A stretch of DNA of 64,000 bases from Alcanivorax sp. 1008 (GTDB lineage: Bacteria > Pseudomonadota > Gammaproteobacteria > Pseudomonadales > Alcanivoracaceae), in the NCBI RefSeq assembly GCF_020667895.1, contig NZ_JAFMPS010000002.1:77131-141130 (forward strand), written 5' to 3'. The notes under the pieces were generated by a model, which was given only the letters and a program-made list of their open reading frames with translations, was not told the DNA's origin and did not search any database. Within the stretch, counting starts at the first letter, position 1. The number at the start of each line of letters is the position of its first letter. Both the position numbers and the translations under genes were made by a program. Positions 1-11,300 of this stretch are shown one piece after another.

Positions 1-5
1 AAAAC

Positions 6-32
6 AAAAAGCCCCGCTTGGCGGGGCTTTTT
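6..32. terminator. Rho-independent terminator after tRNA-Phe
   Basis: A 7-bp perfect GC stem (GCCCCGC at 11-17, GCGGGGC at 21-27) with a 3-nt loop is preceded by an A run and followed by a T run, so it can work on both strands. On the minus strand it lies just downstream of the tRNA-Phe gene. Confidence 0.85.
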
Positions 33-45
33 GTTGTTACTAATT

Positions 46-121
46 TGGTGCCCGGAGGCGGAATCGAACCACCGACACGAGGATTTTCAATCCTCTGCTC
101 TACCAACTGAGCTATCCGGGC
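46..121 (-). tRNA. tRNA-Phe (GAA)
   Basis: The minus strand folds into a full cloverleaf: 7-bp acceptor GCCCGGA/TCCGGGC, D stem GCTC/GAGC, anticodon stem GAGGA/TCCTC with loop TTGAAAA (anticodon GAA), T stem GGTGG/CCGCC with loop TTCGATT, and an encoded CCA end. It is followed on its own strand by a strong terminator. Confidence 0.97.
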
Positions 122-177
122 TTTGGAGAGGGCGCTATTAAAGCGATTCGGCCCTGCCGGGTCAACCGAGCGGGCGG

Positions 178-450
178 CTATTTTTCCGGTGGGACGTAGC
201 CTTCGGCCTGGTCGAATGGCTGATTGGCCAAAAAACGCTCACGCTGGCCATCCAGATAAACCTTGGTGGCCGGGTCCATGACGCTGAGCCGCTTTTCGTT
301 GATCAGCATGGTCTGCTGGGACAGCCACTCCTGCCAGGCCTGCTTCGACACGTTATCGAAGATCTCCTGCCCTTTGGGGCCGGGGAACGGCGGGCGCTCC
401 AGTCCTTCAAGCTGCTGCTGGAGTTTGCGGCAGAAAACCATTCTGGTCAT
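178..450 (-). CDS. yggX: YggX family Fe(2+)-trafficking / oxidative damage protection protein
   Basis: Small cytoplasmic protein of about 90 residues, the usual YggX length. The family helps protect iron-sulphur proteins and is linked to Fe(2+) handling under oxidative stress. Family landmarks are visible: the N-terminal VFCRKLQ block with one conserved Cys, [17 protein letters not shown], the TMLINEKRL core and a C-terminal EGYVPPE. I chose the ATG at 450 (MTRMVFC) rather than a longer start at 474, because it gives the family length and has GAGG about 8 nt upstream. It lies directly upstream of tRNA-Phe on the same strand, possibly in the same transcript. Confidence 0.93.
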   Translation of the reverse strand: MTRMVFCRKLQQQLEGLERPPFPGPKGQEIFDNVSKQAWQEWLSQQTMLINEKRLSVMDPATKVYLDGQRERFLANQPFDQAEGYVPPEK

Positions 451-551
451 CGGGGTGAGCCTCGTGCTTTGCATTGGGCGGGAAGTGTCGCACTGGTTGT
501 GCCGACACGCAAAGCAGTCATCAGATGATTAATAGCGGCAGTGAACTCGAC

Positions 552-664
552 GGTTGTTCAGGTGGTTAGCCCTGCCCGGGACACGCGGCAAGTACATCCC
601 TGTAGCTCCTCTCAGCCATCCCTGGCTTCGAGGGTCCCGGACAGGGCTAACCACCTGAACAACC
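552..664. repeat. Long palindromic intergenic repeat, copy 1
   Basis: A 23-bp arm at 552-574 (core GGTGGTTAGCCCTG) is the exact reverse complement of 642-664. The match extends inward imperfectly (CCGGGAC / GTCCCGG), giving a stem of about 30 bp around a loop of about 60 nt. It lies between divergent yggX and htpG. The size and architecture resemble REPIN-type nonautonomous elements; that comparison is inference. Copy 2 next to it has the same layout and a different arm sequence. Confidence 0.8.
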
Positions 665-710
665 TGCATCCTGCTTCTTTAAAAGTTGGCAAGAATGCCA
701 ATGCGAGGTT

Positions 711-816
711 CTTTGGGGTGTCAGGGGTTGCCGGGACTGTGTGAGGCAGGGATGCCGAACTCAAGCCCCCATGGATGGGTTCACGGCGTGTCCCGGCAAC
801 CCCTGACACCCCAAAG
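711..816. repeat. Long palindromic intergenic repeat, copy 2
   Basis: A 27-bp arm at 711-737 (contains GGGGTGTCAGGGGTTGCC) is perfectly inverted at 790-816. The 52-nt loop contains a GCAGGGATGC motif and CCATGGATGG, similar in kind to the loop of the neighbouring palindrome. It lies about 100 bp upstream of htpG, so it would be in or near the htpG leader. Confidence 0.8.
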
Positions 817-918
817 AGCCGGACAATCCCACTGCCTACCCCACCAACAAAGCTTGAAAAACAAAACCCAGCCCCCATCTGCCCTTGGTCAACCGAACAA
901 CCACGAGGACTCACCCCC

Positions 919-2823
919 ATGTCTGCGACTGCCCAGACCGAAAAGCGCGAATTCCAGACCGAGGTCAAACAGCTACTCCATCTGATGGTGCATTCGCTGT
1001 ACTCGAACAAGGAAATCTTCCTGCGCGAACTGATCTCCAACGCCTCTGATGCCGCCGACAAACTCAAATTTCTCGCCCTGCAGGACGACAGCCTGTATCA
1101 GGGTGACAGCGACCTAAGCATCCACATCGAAACAGACAAGGAAGCCGGCACCCTGACCATCCGCGACAACGGCATCGGCATGAACCGGGAAGAAGTCGTC
1201 GCCAACCTCGGCACCATCGCCAAATCCGGTACCGCTGACTTCCTCAAGAACCTGTCCGGCGACCAGAAAAAAGACTCCCGCCTGATCGGCCAGTTTGGCG
1301 TCGGCTTTTACAGCGCCTTTATCGTCGCCGAAAAAGTGGAAGTATTTACCCACAAGGCGGGCACCGAGGCAAAAGACGGTGTTTACTGGAGCAGCGAAGG
1401 CAGTGGCGAGTTCGATCTTGGCAGCGCCGAGATGACTGAGCGCGGCACCCGCATCGTGCTGCACCTGCGCGCGGATGAAAAAGAGTTTCTCGAACCCTGG
1501 CGTCTGAAAAGTCTGGTACGCAAATACAGCGACCATATCGCCGTTCCGGTATTAGTCCGCGATGAGAAGCCTGCTGAAGAAGAAGGTAAAGAACCGGAAA
1601 TCAGCTGGGACCAGGCTAATACCGCCACTGCCCTGTGGACTCGCAACAAGAGCGACATCAAGGACGACGAGTATCAGGAATTCTATCGCCATGTTTCCCA
1701 CGATTTCGCCCCAGCATTGGCGTGGAGTCATAACCGTGTGGAAGGCAAACTGGATTACACCTCGCTGATCTATGTGCCAGAAAAAGCCCCCTTCGATATG
1801 TACCAGCGGGATAAACCCCACGGCCTGAAACTGTATGTGCAACGCGTCTTTATCATGGACGACGCAGAACAGTTTCTGCCGCTCTACCTGCGCTTTATCA
1901 AAGGCATCGTGGATAGCAACGACCTGTCCCTGAACGTGTCCCGGGAAATCTTGCAGCAGGACAAAACAGTCAACTCGCTAAAAAGCGCACTAAGCAAACG
2001 CGCCCTCGACATGCTGGAAAAACTGGCTAACAACGAGCCGGAAAAATACCAGACCTTCTGGAATGCCTTTGGCAATGTATTGAAAGAAGGCCCAGCAGAG
2101 GACTACAGCAACCGTGAGGCCATTGCCAAACTGCTGCGCTTTGCCACCACCGATAATAGCGAAGCCACTCAGAACGTCAGCCTGACGGACTATGTGGCAC
2201 GGATGAAGCCGGATCAAAAAGAGATCTACTACATCGCTGCGGACAGCCACCAAAATGCGCTAGGCAGCCCGCATCTGGAAATCTTCCGCAAGAAAGGCAT
2301 CGAAGTGCTGTTGCTGTCGGATCGCATCGACGACTGGCTGATGAGCCACCTGAACGAGTTCGATGGCAAACCACTGCGCGACATTGCCCGTGGCGAGCTG
2401 GACCTGGGTGCGCTGGAAGATGCCGAGGAGAAAAAAGCCAAGGAAGAAACCGACAAAGAGTTCGCTGAACTGTGCAAACAGATTGCCGAAAATCTGAAGG
2501 ACGACATTGAAAGCGTACGCACCACCCACCGACTGACTGACTCACCGGCCTGCCTGGTAGTGCAGGAAGATGACATGGGTGCACAGATGCGTCGCATTCT
2601 TGAAGCGGCCGGGCAGAAACTTCCGGACAGCAAGCCGATTCTGGAGATCAATCCGCAGCATCCGCTGGTGCAACGCCTGAAGCAGGAAGGCAACGCCAGC
2701 CGCAGCGAAGATCTGATTGCGGTGATCCACGAGCAGGCCCGTCTGGCTGGTGGCGACAGCCTGAAGGATGCCGCAGCTTATGTGCGTCGCATCAATAAGC
2801 TGCTGATGGAACTGTCCGCCTGA
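919..2823 (+). CDS. htpG: Molecular chaperone HtpG (bacterial Hsp90)
   Basis: ATP-dependent cytosolic chaperone of 634 residues (E. coli HtpG is 624). The N-terminal GHKL ATPase pocket is intact: [12 protein letters not shown] (ATP/Mg-binding Glu and Asn), DNGIGM, then the [13 protein letters not shown] lid/glycine motif. The middle domain carries [10 protein letters not shown] with the catalytic-loop Arg, followed by the C-terminal dimerisation domain. An upstream in-frame extension to 775 runs through the palindromic repeat and is rejected. The ATG at 919 ([16 protein letters not shown]) has GAGGA upstream and gives the family N-terminus. The stop overlaps the start of the downstream transporter by 1 nt, implying translational coupling. 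Confidence 0.97.
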   Translation: MSATAQTEKREFQTEVKQLLHLMVHSLYSNKEIFLRELISNASDAADKLKFLALQDDSLYQGDSDLSIHIETDKEAGTLTIRDNGIGMNREEVVANLGTIAKSGTADFLKNLSGDQKKDSRLIGQFGVGFYSAFIVAEKVEVFTHKAGTEAKDGVYWSSEGSGEFDLGSAEMTERGTRIVLHLRADEKEFLEPWRLKSLVRKYSDHIAVPVLVRDEKPAEEEGKEPEISWDQANTATALWTRNKSDIKDDEYQEFYRHVSHDFAPALAWSHNRVEGKLDYTSLIYVPEKAPFDMYQRDKPHGLKLYVQRVFIMDDAEQFLPLYLRFIKGIVDSNDLSLNVSREILQQDKTVNSLKSALSKRALDMLEKLANNEPEKYQTFWNAFGNVLKEGPAEDYSNREAIAKLLRFATTDNSEATQNVSLTDYVARMKPDQKEIYYIAADSHQNALGSPHLEIFRKKGIEVLLLSDRIDDWLMSHLNEFDGKPLRDIARGELDLGALEDAEEKKAKEETDKEFAELCKQIAENLKDDIESVRTTHRLTDSPACLVVQEDDMGAQMRRILEAAGQKLPDSKPILEINPQHPLVQRLKQEGNASRSEDLIAVIHEQARLAGGDSLKDAAAYVRRINKLLMELSA

Positions 2824-4157
2824 TGAAGCCGGCTCGTATCGCTGTAGCCATCGCCATCGCCTTTATCGCCTCGCTGGGTCCGGAGGATCCTGCCGCCCGG
2901 GCCGGCGTGGCACTGTTCGCCTTGGCTGGCACCCTATGGCTCAGCGAAGCCATTTCCCTGACCTATACCGCCCTGCTGATTCCATTGATCGGCATTGCGC
3001 TGGGGCTGGCGGATACAAAAACAGCGCTAGCCGGTTTCGCCCATCCAGTGATTGGTCTGTTCCTCGGTGGCTTTGCCCTGGCCGCGGCGCTATCGGTGCA
3101 TGGTATTGATCGCTGGTTAGCCAGCAGACTTATGACACTGGCAAGAGGGCACGCATTGGGCGCGGCGCTATTGTTGGCACTGGCCACCTCACTGCTGTCC
3201 ATGTGGATCAGTAATACGGCGGCGGCGGCCATGATGCTGCCAATAGCGCTGGGGCTATCCGCACCACTGGCAGAGAAGTTTCCGCGCTATCAACTGTTCG
3301 TGCTTTTAGGCTTGGCATGGGGAGCTAATATTGGTGGCATTGCCACCCTGGTTGGCAGTCCGCCGAATGCAATTACCGCCGCCGCGTTAGGCTGGGGATT
3401 CGATGACTGGCTCAGGATCGGCATGCCCGCCTTCATCGTGCTATTACCGATTGCACTGCTGATTCTCTATATCACTCTGAAACCGGAACCGGATCTGCCA
3501 AATGTCCGTGGCGGCGAAGCGCTGACGTTCCCACGTCACCGGGCCGCCATTCTTACCGTCATTATTTTTCTGGTTACCGTATGCCTGTGGGTATTCGGCA
3601 AGCCCCTGGCCGAGCTGCTCGGCATCAAAAGCAATTTCGACACCTGGGTGGCGTTGCTGGCCATCGCCCTGCTGGGGATTAGCGGCACGCTGGAGTGGAA
3701 ACAGATTGAGCAGCGTTCCAACTGGGGTGTGCTGCTGCTGTTTGGTGGTGGCATCACCCTGTCCACATTAATGCAGTCATCTGGCGCCAGCGCCTGGATG
3801 GCCAATGGCATCAGTCAGGCCCTGCCGGCGGATCAGCCGTGGCTGCTTTATCTGCTGGTTTCAGTTTTTGTTATTTATCTCACCGAGCTGGTCAGCAATA
3901 CCGCCAGCGCTGCCCTGCTGGTGCCGCTGTTTATGCCAGTGGCCACGGCAGTAGGCGCTGATCCGGTGGTCACCGCGGCGATTATCGGCGTGGCCGCCAG
4001 CTGTGCTTTTATGCTGCCGGTAGCGACACCCCCCAATGCGCTGGTATTCGGCACGGGCTGCATTCCCCAGCAGCAGATGATCCGCGCGGGCATGCGCGTC
4101 AATGTTATTGCGGCGCTGTTGATCACTGGGCTTATGATGGCATTGGTCAGCCAGTAG
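2823..4157 (+). CDS. SLC13/DASS family anion transporter
   Basis: Inner-membrane transporter of 444 residues with about 11-12 hydrophobic helices. It has the two SNT motifs typical of the divalent anion:sodium symporter family: WISNTAAAAMMLP (about residues 127-139) and VSNTASAALLVP (about 358-369), each part of an anion-binding hairpin pair. The family carries dicarboxylates, sulfate or phosphate with Na+; the substrate here cannot be assigned. Its ATG overlaps the htpG TGA (ATGA-type junction), so it is probably cotranslated with htpG, an unusual pairing for the chaperone. Confidence 0.85.
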   Translation: MKPARIAVAIAIAFIASLGPEDPAARAGVALFALAGTLWLSEAISLTYTALLIPLIGIALGLADTKTALAGFAHPVIGLFLGGFALAAALSVHGIDRWLASRLMTLARGHALGAALLLALATSLLSMWISNTAAAAMMLPIALGLSAPLAEKFPRYQLFVLLGLAWGANIGGIATLVGSPPNAITAAALGWGFDDWLRIGMPAFIVLLPIALLILYITLKPEPDLPNVRGGEALTFPRHRAAILTVIIFLVTVCLWVFGKPLAELLGIKSNFDTWVALLAIALLGISGTLEWKQIEQRSNWGVLLLFGGGITLSTLMQSSGASAWMANGISQALPADQPWLLYLLVSVFVIYLTELVSNTASAALLVPLFMPVATAVGADPVVTAAIIGVAASCAFMLPVATPPNALVFGTGCIPQQQMIRAGMRVNVIAALLITGLMMALVSQ

Positions 4158-4266
4158 CGGGCGCCGCCGCTTCAACCAATATGCTCATGCTTGCATCAGC
4201 ATTCGATCTAAGCCGACAGTCTTAACCCTTCAAATCCCCGTCAGCCGCAGGGGTGACGAGCCCCCA

Positions 4267-4356
4267 TTTTGGCAGAATTTGCCCCCACGATTGTCTAGTC
4301 CTGCCGCTATGCCCGCCCCGGCTGCTGACTATTATTTGCTCACGCAGTCCGATCTA
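4267..4356 (+). promoter_or_regulatory. Conserved upstream regulatory block of lipase 1
   Basis: Two blocks are shared at nearly the same distance with the region upstream of the second lipase. TTTTGGCAGAATTTGCC at 4267-4283 (152 nt before the ATG) contains the dyad GGCA-N5-TGCC. TATTATTTG plus CACGCAGTCCGATC lies at 4330-4354 (89 nt before the ATG). Conservation in otherwise diverged intergenic DNA suggests operator and promoter functions. Confidence 0.5.
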
Positions 4357-4388
4357 CCCGGCCCACGCCGAAAACGATCGAGAGCTGA

Positions 4389-5339
<951 letters not shown>

Positions 5340-5360
5340 ACAGGACGACGTACCAGCAAG

Positions 5361-5390
5361 CGGGGCGCCTTTCGGGGCGCCTCGTCATTT
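5361..5390 (+). terminator. Terminator after lipase 1
   Basis: A 9-bp stem (CGGGGCGCC / GGCGCCTCG, one G-T wobble) with a 6-nt loop is followed by TCATTT, 20 nt beyond the lipase stop. A similar hairpin with the same GTCATTT-like tail follows the second lipase. Confidence 0.75.
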
Positions 5391-5538
5391 AAGTCTCCCT
5401 GAAGCCCGCAGGATAAATCCCACGCTTTACGGCTTTAGATGCCTGATATTCTTCCCAGCACCATGCCCCATGAGCATGAATACGCCGATAGCATTAGCCG
5501 CCCAAAAGCCTCTGACTCGTAGGGATTAGAGCTGTCGA

Positions 5539-5627
5539 TTTTGGCAGAATTTGCCGCCAATAATGGCAACTCTTGGCACTACGTTCGTACCAACTTGCGG
5601 CTATTATTTGTCCACGCAGTCCGATCC
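5539..5627 (+). promoter_or_regulatory. Conserved upstream regulatory block of lipase 2
   Basis: The same TTTTGGCAGAATTTGCC element occurs at 5539-5555 (153 nt before the ATG). TATTATTTG plus CCACGCAGTCCGATCC follows at 5602-5627 (90 nt before the ATG). Block order and spacing match the first lipase gene, so the duplication included the control region and both genes probably answer to the same regulator. Confidence 0.5.
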
Positions 5628-5661
5628 AACCGGCGCAGACCGGAGACGATCGAGAACCTGA

Positions 5662-6651
<990 letters not shown>

Positions 6652-6678
6652 AGCACCACCCAAACCGGCAATACAAAC

Positions 6679-6707
6679 AAGGCGCCCACACGGGCGCCTT
6701 GTCATTT
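6679..6707 (+). terminator. Terminator after lipase 2
   Basis: A perfect 9-bp stem AAGGCGCCC / GGGCGCCTT with the 4-nt loop ACAC, followed by GTCATTT. It lies between the second lipase and lifO, so expression of the foldase needs readthrough or its own promoter. Confidence 0.75.
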
Positions 6708-6740
6708 ACACTGCCCTAAAATAACAACAGAGCTGATCCC

Positions 6741-7787
6741 ATGCCTCGCACCCGCTATCTTATCGCTGCCCCTGTTACCGCTTTTGTGTTGATGACTGCG
6801 CTGGTGACCTGGTGGCAGATGCCGGCCGAAGAGCAACAGCACGTTGCCGCTCTAACGGCTGCAAACCAGAGCAAGGAAAACAGCGGCACCATCGCCTCTG
6901 CCATTATTGCCGCAAGCAAAACCAGCAACGGCAATCAGCAATTTATTACCGGCCTGGAAAACCTGCCCGCCTCCCTGCAGGACACCGACGTTGATGGTGG
7001 CTTCCAGCTTGATGCCGACGGCAACCTGATCATCACCAATCGCATCCGCCAGCTGTTTGATTATTTCCTTTCAGCCCAGGGCGAAGAATCATTGCCGACC
7101 ATCGTTCAGCGCCTGCGCGCCTATATCCATAACACCCTTTCCGGAGACGCCGCCGCCGAAGCAGAGCAACTGCTGGAAAGCTATCTCGGCTATCTGGACG
7201 ACGTCGCCGCCCTTGATGCACCAGCGACACCCGTAAATGGCATCGACCCCACCCAACTACGCGCCCAGAAAGAACAACTGGAAGCGATTCGCGCCGGCCG
7301 CTTCGATGCCGTGGCCAACGACGCTTTCTTTGCCGAGGAAGAAGCCTACGACCACTACACCCTGTCCCGACTGGAAGTCATGCAAAACGAAGACCTGAGC
7401 GCAGAAGAACGCGCCAGCCAACTGGCCGCCCTTGAAAACCAGCTGCCGGCGGAGCTGCAGGAATCAATCCGCGATATCACCCGCTATCAGGATCTACAGA
7501 CACTGACGCAGCAATGGCAGGAAACCGATGGCAACCCCGCCAACTTGCAGCAGATGCGAGAGAATCTGGTCGGCCGGGAAGCGGCTGAGCGATTGGCGAA
7601 GCTGGATCAGGAGCGGGCGCAGTGGCAGCAGCGGGTCGATAGCTGGCTGCGGGAGCGGGAGGCGATTCTTGCGAACACGGGAATCAGTGAGGCGGACAAG
7701 GAGCGGCAGATTGATGCGGTTAGGAGCAAACTTTTTAATGAACAGGAGCAAATACGGGTCAAGTCATTAGAGCAGGCAAGCTTCTGA
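6741..7787 (+). CDS. lifO: Lipase foldase / secretion chaperone LifO
   Basis: Inner-membrane-anchored periplasmic foldase of 348 residues that folds family I lipases before export. One N-terminal membrane helix (about residues 7-24) is followed by a variable linker. The family signature appears as IRQLFDYFLSAQGE (about residues 102-115, Rx1x2FDY(F/C)L(S/T)A type). The long charged, helical body that wraps around the lipase comes next. Placement directly after two lipases indicates that one foldase serves both. Confidence 0.93.
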   Translation: MPRTRYLIAAPVTAFVLMTALVTWWQMPAEEQQHVAALTAANQSKENSGTIASAIIAASKTSNGNQQFITGLENLPASLQDTDVDGGFQLDADGNLIITNRIRQLFDYFLSAQGEESLPTIVQRLRAYIHNTLSGDAAAEAEQLLESYLGYLDDVAALDAPATPVNGIDPTQLRAQKEQLEAIRAGRFDAVANDAFFAEEEAYDHYTLSRLEVMQNEDLSAEERASQLAALENQLPAELQESIRDITRYQDLQTLTQQWQETDGNPANLQQMRENLVGREAAERLAKLDQERAQWQQRVDSWLREREAILANTGISEADKERQIDAVRSKLFNEQEQIRVKSLEQASF

Positions 7788-8067
7788 TCATCGATGGCAT
7801 CCTGCTGATCCTGATCTACCGAGACGTTTTTAGAAAAGGCTGCATTGAAATCTTGCGTGCGACGTCCCACCGCTAAAGGAAATTGAATGCGAGCGCCCTA
7901 AATAGATCTGTCTCCTTTTTTGCGAGAACTGAATAACGACTCCAGATTAATTAGCTGTGATTGAATCCGGCCCCATTGACCCAGTGTGGCCTATCGACAA
8001 GGCAAGCAGCGGTAGAAAATCCCGATTAGGCTACTTGGACAAATATAAGAGCCTCAGCTAAATTTTT

Positions 8068-8379
8068 CTAAAACTGAGACATAAGCATTAAAAGCAAGAA
8101 TACTGATACGGAGTAATATACTTGCAAGCGGAGCATGACCCTCGCGCTTTTTAATATTTCGACTAACTCCTTATCTTCATGATCAGATATAGCCTTGCCT
8201 GACCACAAATTATTCAAAAAATGGGCATCTGACCCCATCGCCGACAGACCAGTATATGAATGACAAAAAATTACACTTTTATTTTCAACCCTATGTTTAT
8301 CTATCCTTTTCAAACTCGAAAAATATAGAAAAAATCCAATAAACCAAATTAAAAAAACCAACATGTACATAAATATCAT
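8068..8379 (-). CDS. Small membrane protein, candidate immunity protein for the Rhs toxin
   Basis: 103-residue protein with two hydrophobic segments: residues 1-20 (MIFMYMLVFLIWFIGFF...) and about 84-100 near the C-terminus (VYYSVSVFLLLMLM). They flank a soluble loop of about 60 residues. It begins 4 bp after the stop of the giant Rhs gene on the same strand, and its ribosome-binding site (GAGGTAA) overlaps the Rhs stop codon, so the two are translationally coupled. The DNA is clearly more AT-rich than the surroundings, as is typical of exchangeable toxin-immunity tips. No family is recognised; the immunity role is inferred from position and topology. About 280 bp of AT-rich DNA with no supported gene separates it from lifO. 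Confidence 0.5.
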   Translation of the reverse strand: MIFMYMLVFLIWFIGFFLYFSSLKRIDKHRVENKSVIFCHSYTGLSAMGSDAHFLNNLWSGKAISDHEDKELVEILKSARVMLRLQVYYSVSVFLLLMLMSQF

Positions 8380-8383
8380 TTTA

Positions 8384-11300
8384 TTACCTCATTAAATTAT
8401 CAGATATTTCTTGACCTGTAGTTGCATAACCCGACACAACTCCTCCCCCATGAGAAACGGGAAAAGCAAGCGAAGTTGAAACAGCGAAATTTCCCTGATA
8501 ATCCCATATAACTTTAGCTCCGCCCCAAGCACGAAATTCTACCCCCTGATAAAAACCTTCAATTTTTCCAGATGAGTAGGCCGTTCCACCTATAGACAAA
8601 CCCCACTCAAGCTTAGCGCCTTTAATTGCTTCCAAATCAAGGTTATGAGATTGAAAGTCAACATCGTGGTCGGCGGAAACTCCAACACCCGTACCAAAGG
8701 CAGCACCTAAACGAGAGCCAACCCTAAAGTTGTTCATAAAGCTATCTCCCAATAGCTCTAAGAAATCGCCCAGACCAGGCTCATAAGGATTTTGACTTCC
8801 ACCAGTAGAAGGGCACGGTCGCCCAGTGCATCTCTTTTGTCCATGGTCACCAGCATGATTAAACAGATAGGTCACAACTCCCAACATAAAGCCATGCTCA
8901 AACTTTCCGCCCGCAGCAGCAGAGGATAGCCCACCAGCCATGCCCGTGATCATAGCAGCGGTAGCATCATCAAATCCCGATGCATACCCCCCTGCCACAC
9001 TAGAAACCATGCCGGATGCAAACCCAGATAAAGGTTCTCCCCCCATCGCCGCCGACGCCCATGTACCATTCAAACCATGAGCAAACGCTTTTTCTGCATG
9101 AATGCCAAATCCTTTCCCGGTGGTTGCATCGCCAATACCCTCTGCAAAACTAGCCGCAACATAGGCCACTGCTGCTGCCCGCACGCCGAGCCTTAGCGCC
9201 TGACTAAAACTAGCACCATTCCCCACGGCTACGGCGGTAGTAGCCCATCCTGAGGCCATTGCAATACACCCTGGCCCTCCTCCCCCTATGACACAACCAC
9301 CCACTGCTACAATCTGTAGAAGCTGCCCTCCAAATTTGTTTTTAGCCGCTAAACGGCCTAGCTCTCTTGCTAGAAAATATGCTGTAGCAATATAAGGAGA
9401 GGCAGCGACAGCCAGTACAGTAGTAACACCAACAGCGAAGACGGTGTACGCAACTGCAGCCTGAAGAAAGTAGCCCGTCGGATCTGTATAACTAACCGGA
9501 TTATTCAGCACATAGGTATAGCGGTTGTAGTTCTGTAGATTGTAGTCCTGCTGAACCACCGGATCTGTGCTCAGGAAGCGGCCCAACGTCGGGTCATATA
9601 CCCGCCCGCCCATATGGATCAGGCCCACTTCATCGAGCATCTCGTGGCCAGTAAAGCCCTTCTGGGTGGTTTCGCTCAGGAAGCCGCCATCCAACCACTG
9701 GCTATCCGAGAAACCCTGCCAATCAACCCAGTCACGACGACGCCCCCAGGGGTCAAAACTCATTCTTGATGTAACCGAGCCGAATGCGTCTGCGACGGCA
9801 ACCACAGAACCAATATGATCTTTGAACAGGAATTCTTCCTGTCGCGAAGCCAGGCCGTCCGCACCGTCCACCACCGTGACAAGGATATTGCCAGAGAGAT
9901 AGTACTTTTCCTCAACCGTCGTTACCCCGGCGACGGTGCGGGTGATATGTTCATAGCCCGACAACATCACTTTGGTAACCTGCTCGCCAGTAATGATGGT
10001 ACTTGATTGCAGCAACTCTCTTTCCGGGCCGTAGACAAAAGTCATTGACGCATCTGCACTGAGAATCTCGGTGGTTTTGCTAAACGCGTTATAGCTGATG
10101 GTCTTGCCGTTGTGACGAATCATCCGGCCGGCATTGTCGTAGCAATAGCTTTCATTCCTGATGCCGTTGACGCTAGTTACTGCATGCGGTCCCGGTGTAT
10201 ATGTGACACCGTTAACCTGACAGGATGCACCGTAGCTGTATGAACCAACATCTGACTTGGTCAGAATATTGCCATCCCCGCCGTAGGTAAGTGACTGAGT
10301 GTAGTTCTTGTTCGAATCAAGAAGGTTCACTACAGCGCTGTCAGTAAGGCGCCCAAGCACATCGAAGGAGAAGGTTTCCTCAATCTGCTGCTGAGAGCCT
10401 ATGTACTCGTCACGCTGGCGCAGTGATCCCACAGCATCAAACGCGAAACCCATGTTCTGTATAGCCCAGTCGGGATCAGCTACACGCTTTGCCCGGATAT
10501 TCGCAACCTGGCCAGTGGCCGACTGATATAACTGCTCAACTCGAATTAGTCCGTTCTGCAGAAACTGTTCTGTTGCATTTCCCCGAGCATCGGTTGCGCC
10601 AAGCTGCCAGTAGACAACGTCTGCAGTGCCATCTGGATCGACCCCCTTCATTGCCTCAAGGTGCCCAAACTGGCTGTTATAGATATTCTCTGTCTTGAGA
10701 GCACGCCCGGACTCAATACCCGGCATTGATGAGCGTACTAGCCGACCGTTGGCGTCATACTCTGAACCAAACGCGTATGTGGTCGATTGGTAGGTCACCA
10801 CCTGGTCGGTAACTCGGCCGATGGCATCATATGTCAGTGCGCGGTCATACCCACCCGTATGCACAACGCTATCCAGCCGCCCTTTGCCTGAAGAAATAGT
10901 GTCGTAGATCCAAGTCGTGGTGACAGCTTGGCCCGAGCAACCGGCGGCGGCACTAGCAGTGGCCGCCTGCCAGGTAGCTGCATTCTGGTAATCATCCGTA
11001 CGCGTTACCATCCTGCCAAGCTTGTCATAGCTCATACACACACGCTGGCCAGCACCGTTTTCCTGAAGCAGCAAACGTCCAAGACCATCATAAAAATACT
11101 GCCAGCTACCAGCATCCGGATCCGACATGGCCACCCGGCGGCCATAGGCATCGAACGTCTGACTAATAGTAATGCCGCCAGGCTGATTAACTGCGGTCTG
11201 ATTTCCGTAGGCGTCATACTCGTAAGTGATGACTTGGTTCAGGTCGTCGGTGACTTGGCGTTTATTACCTTTGAGATCCACCAGGGCAGTGTATGCACGT

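Noticed and set aside
4267-4283. Possible sigma-54 promoter TTGGCAGAATTTGC before the lipases
   Set aside because: The GG to GC spacing is 8 nt instead of the required 10; better read as a dyad operator.
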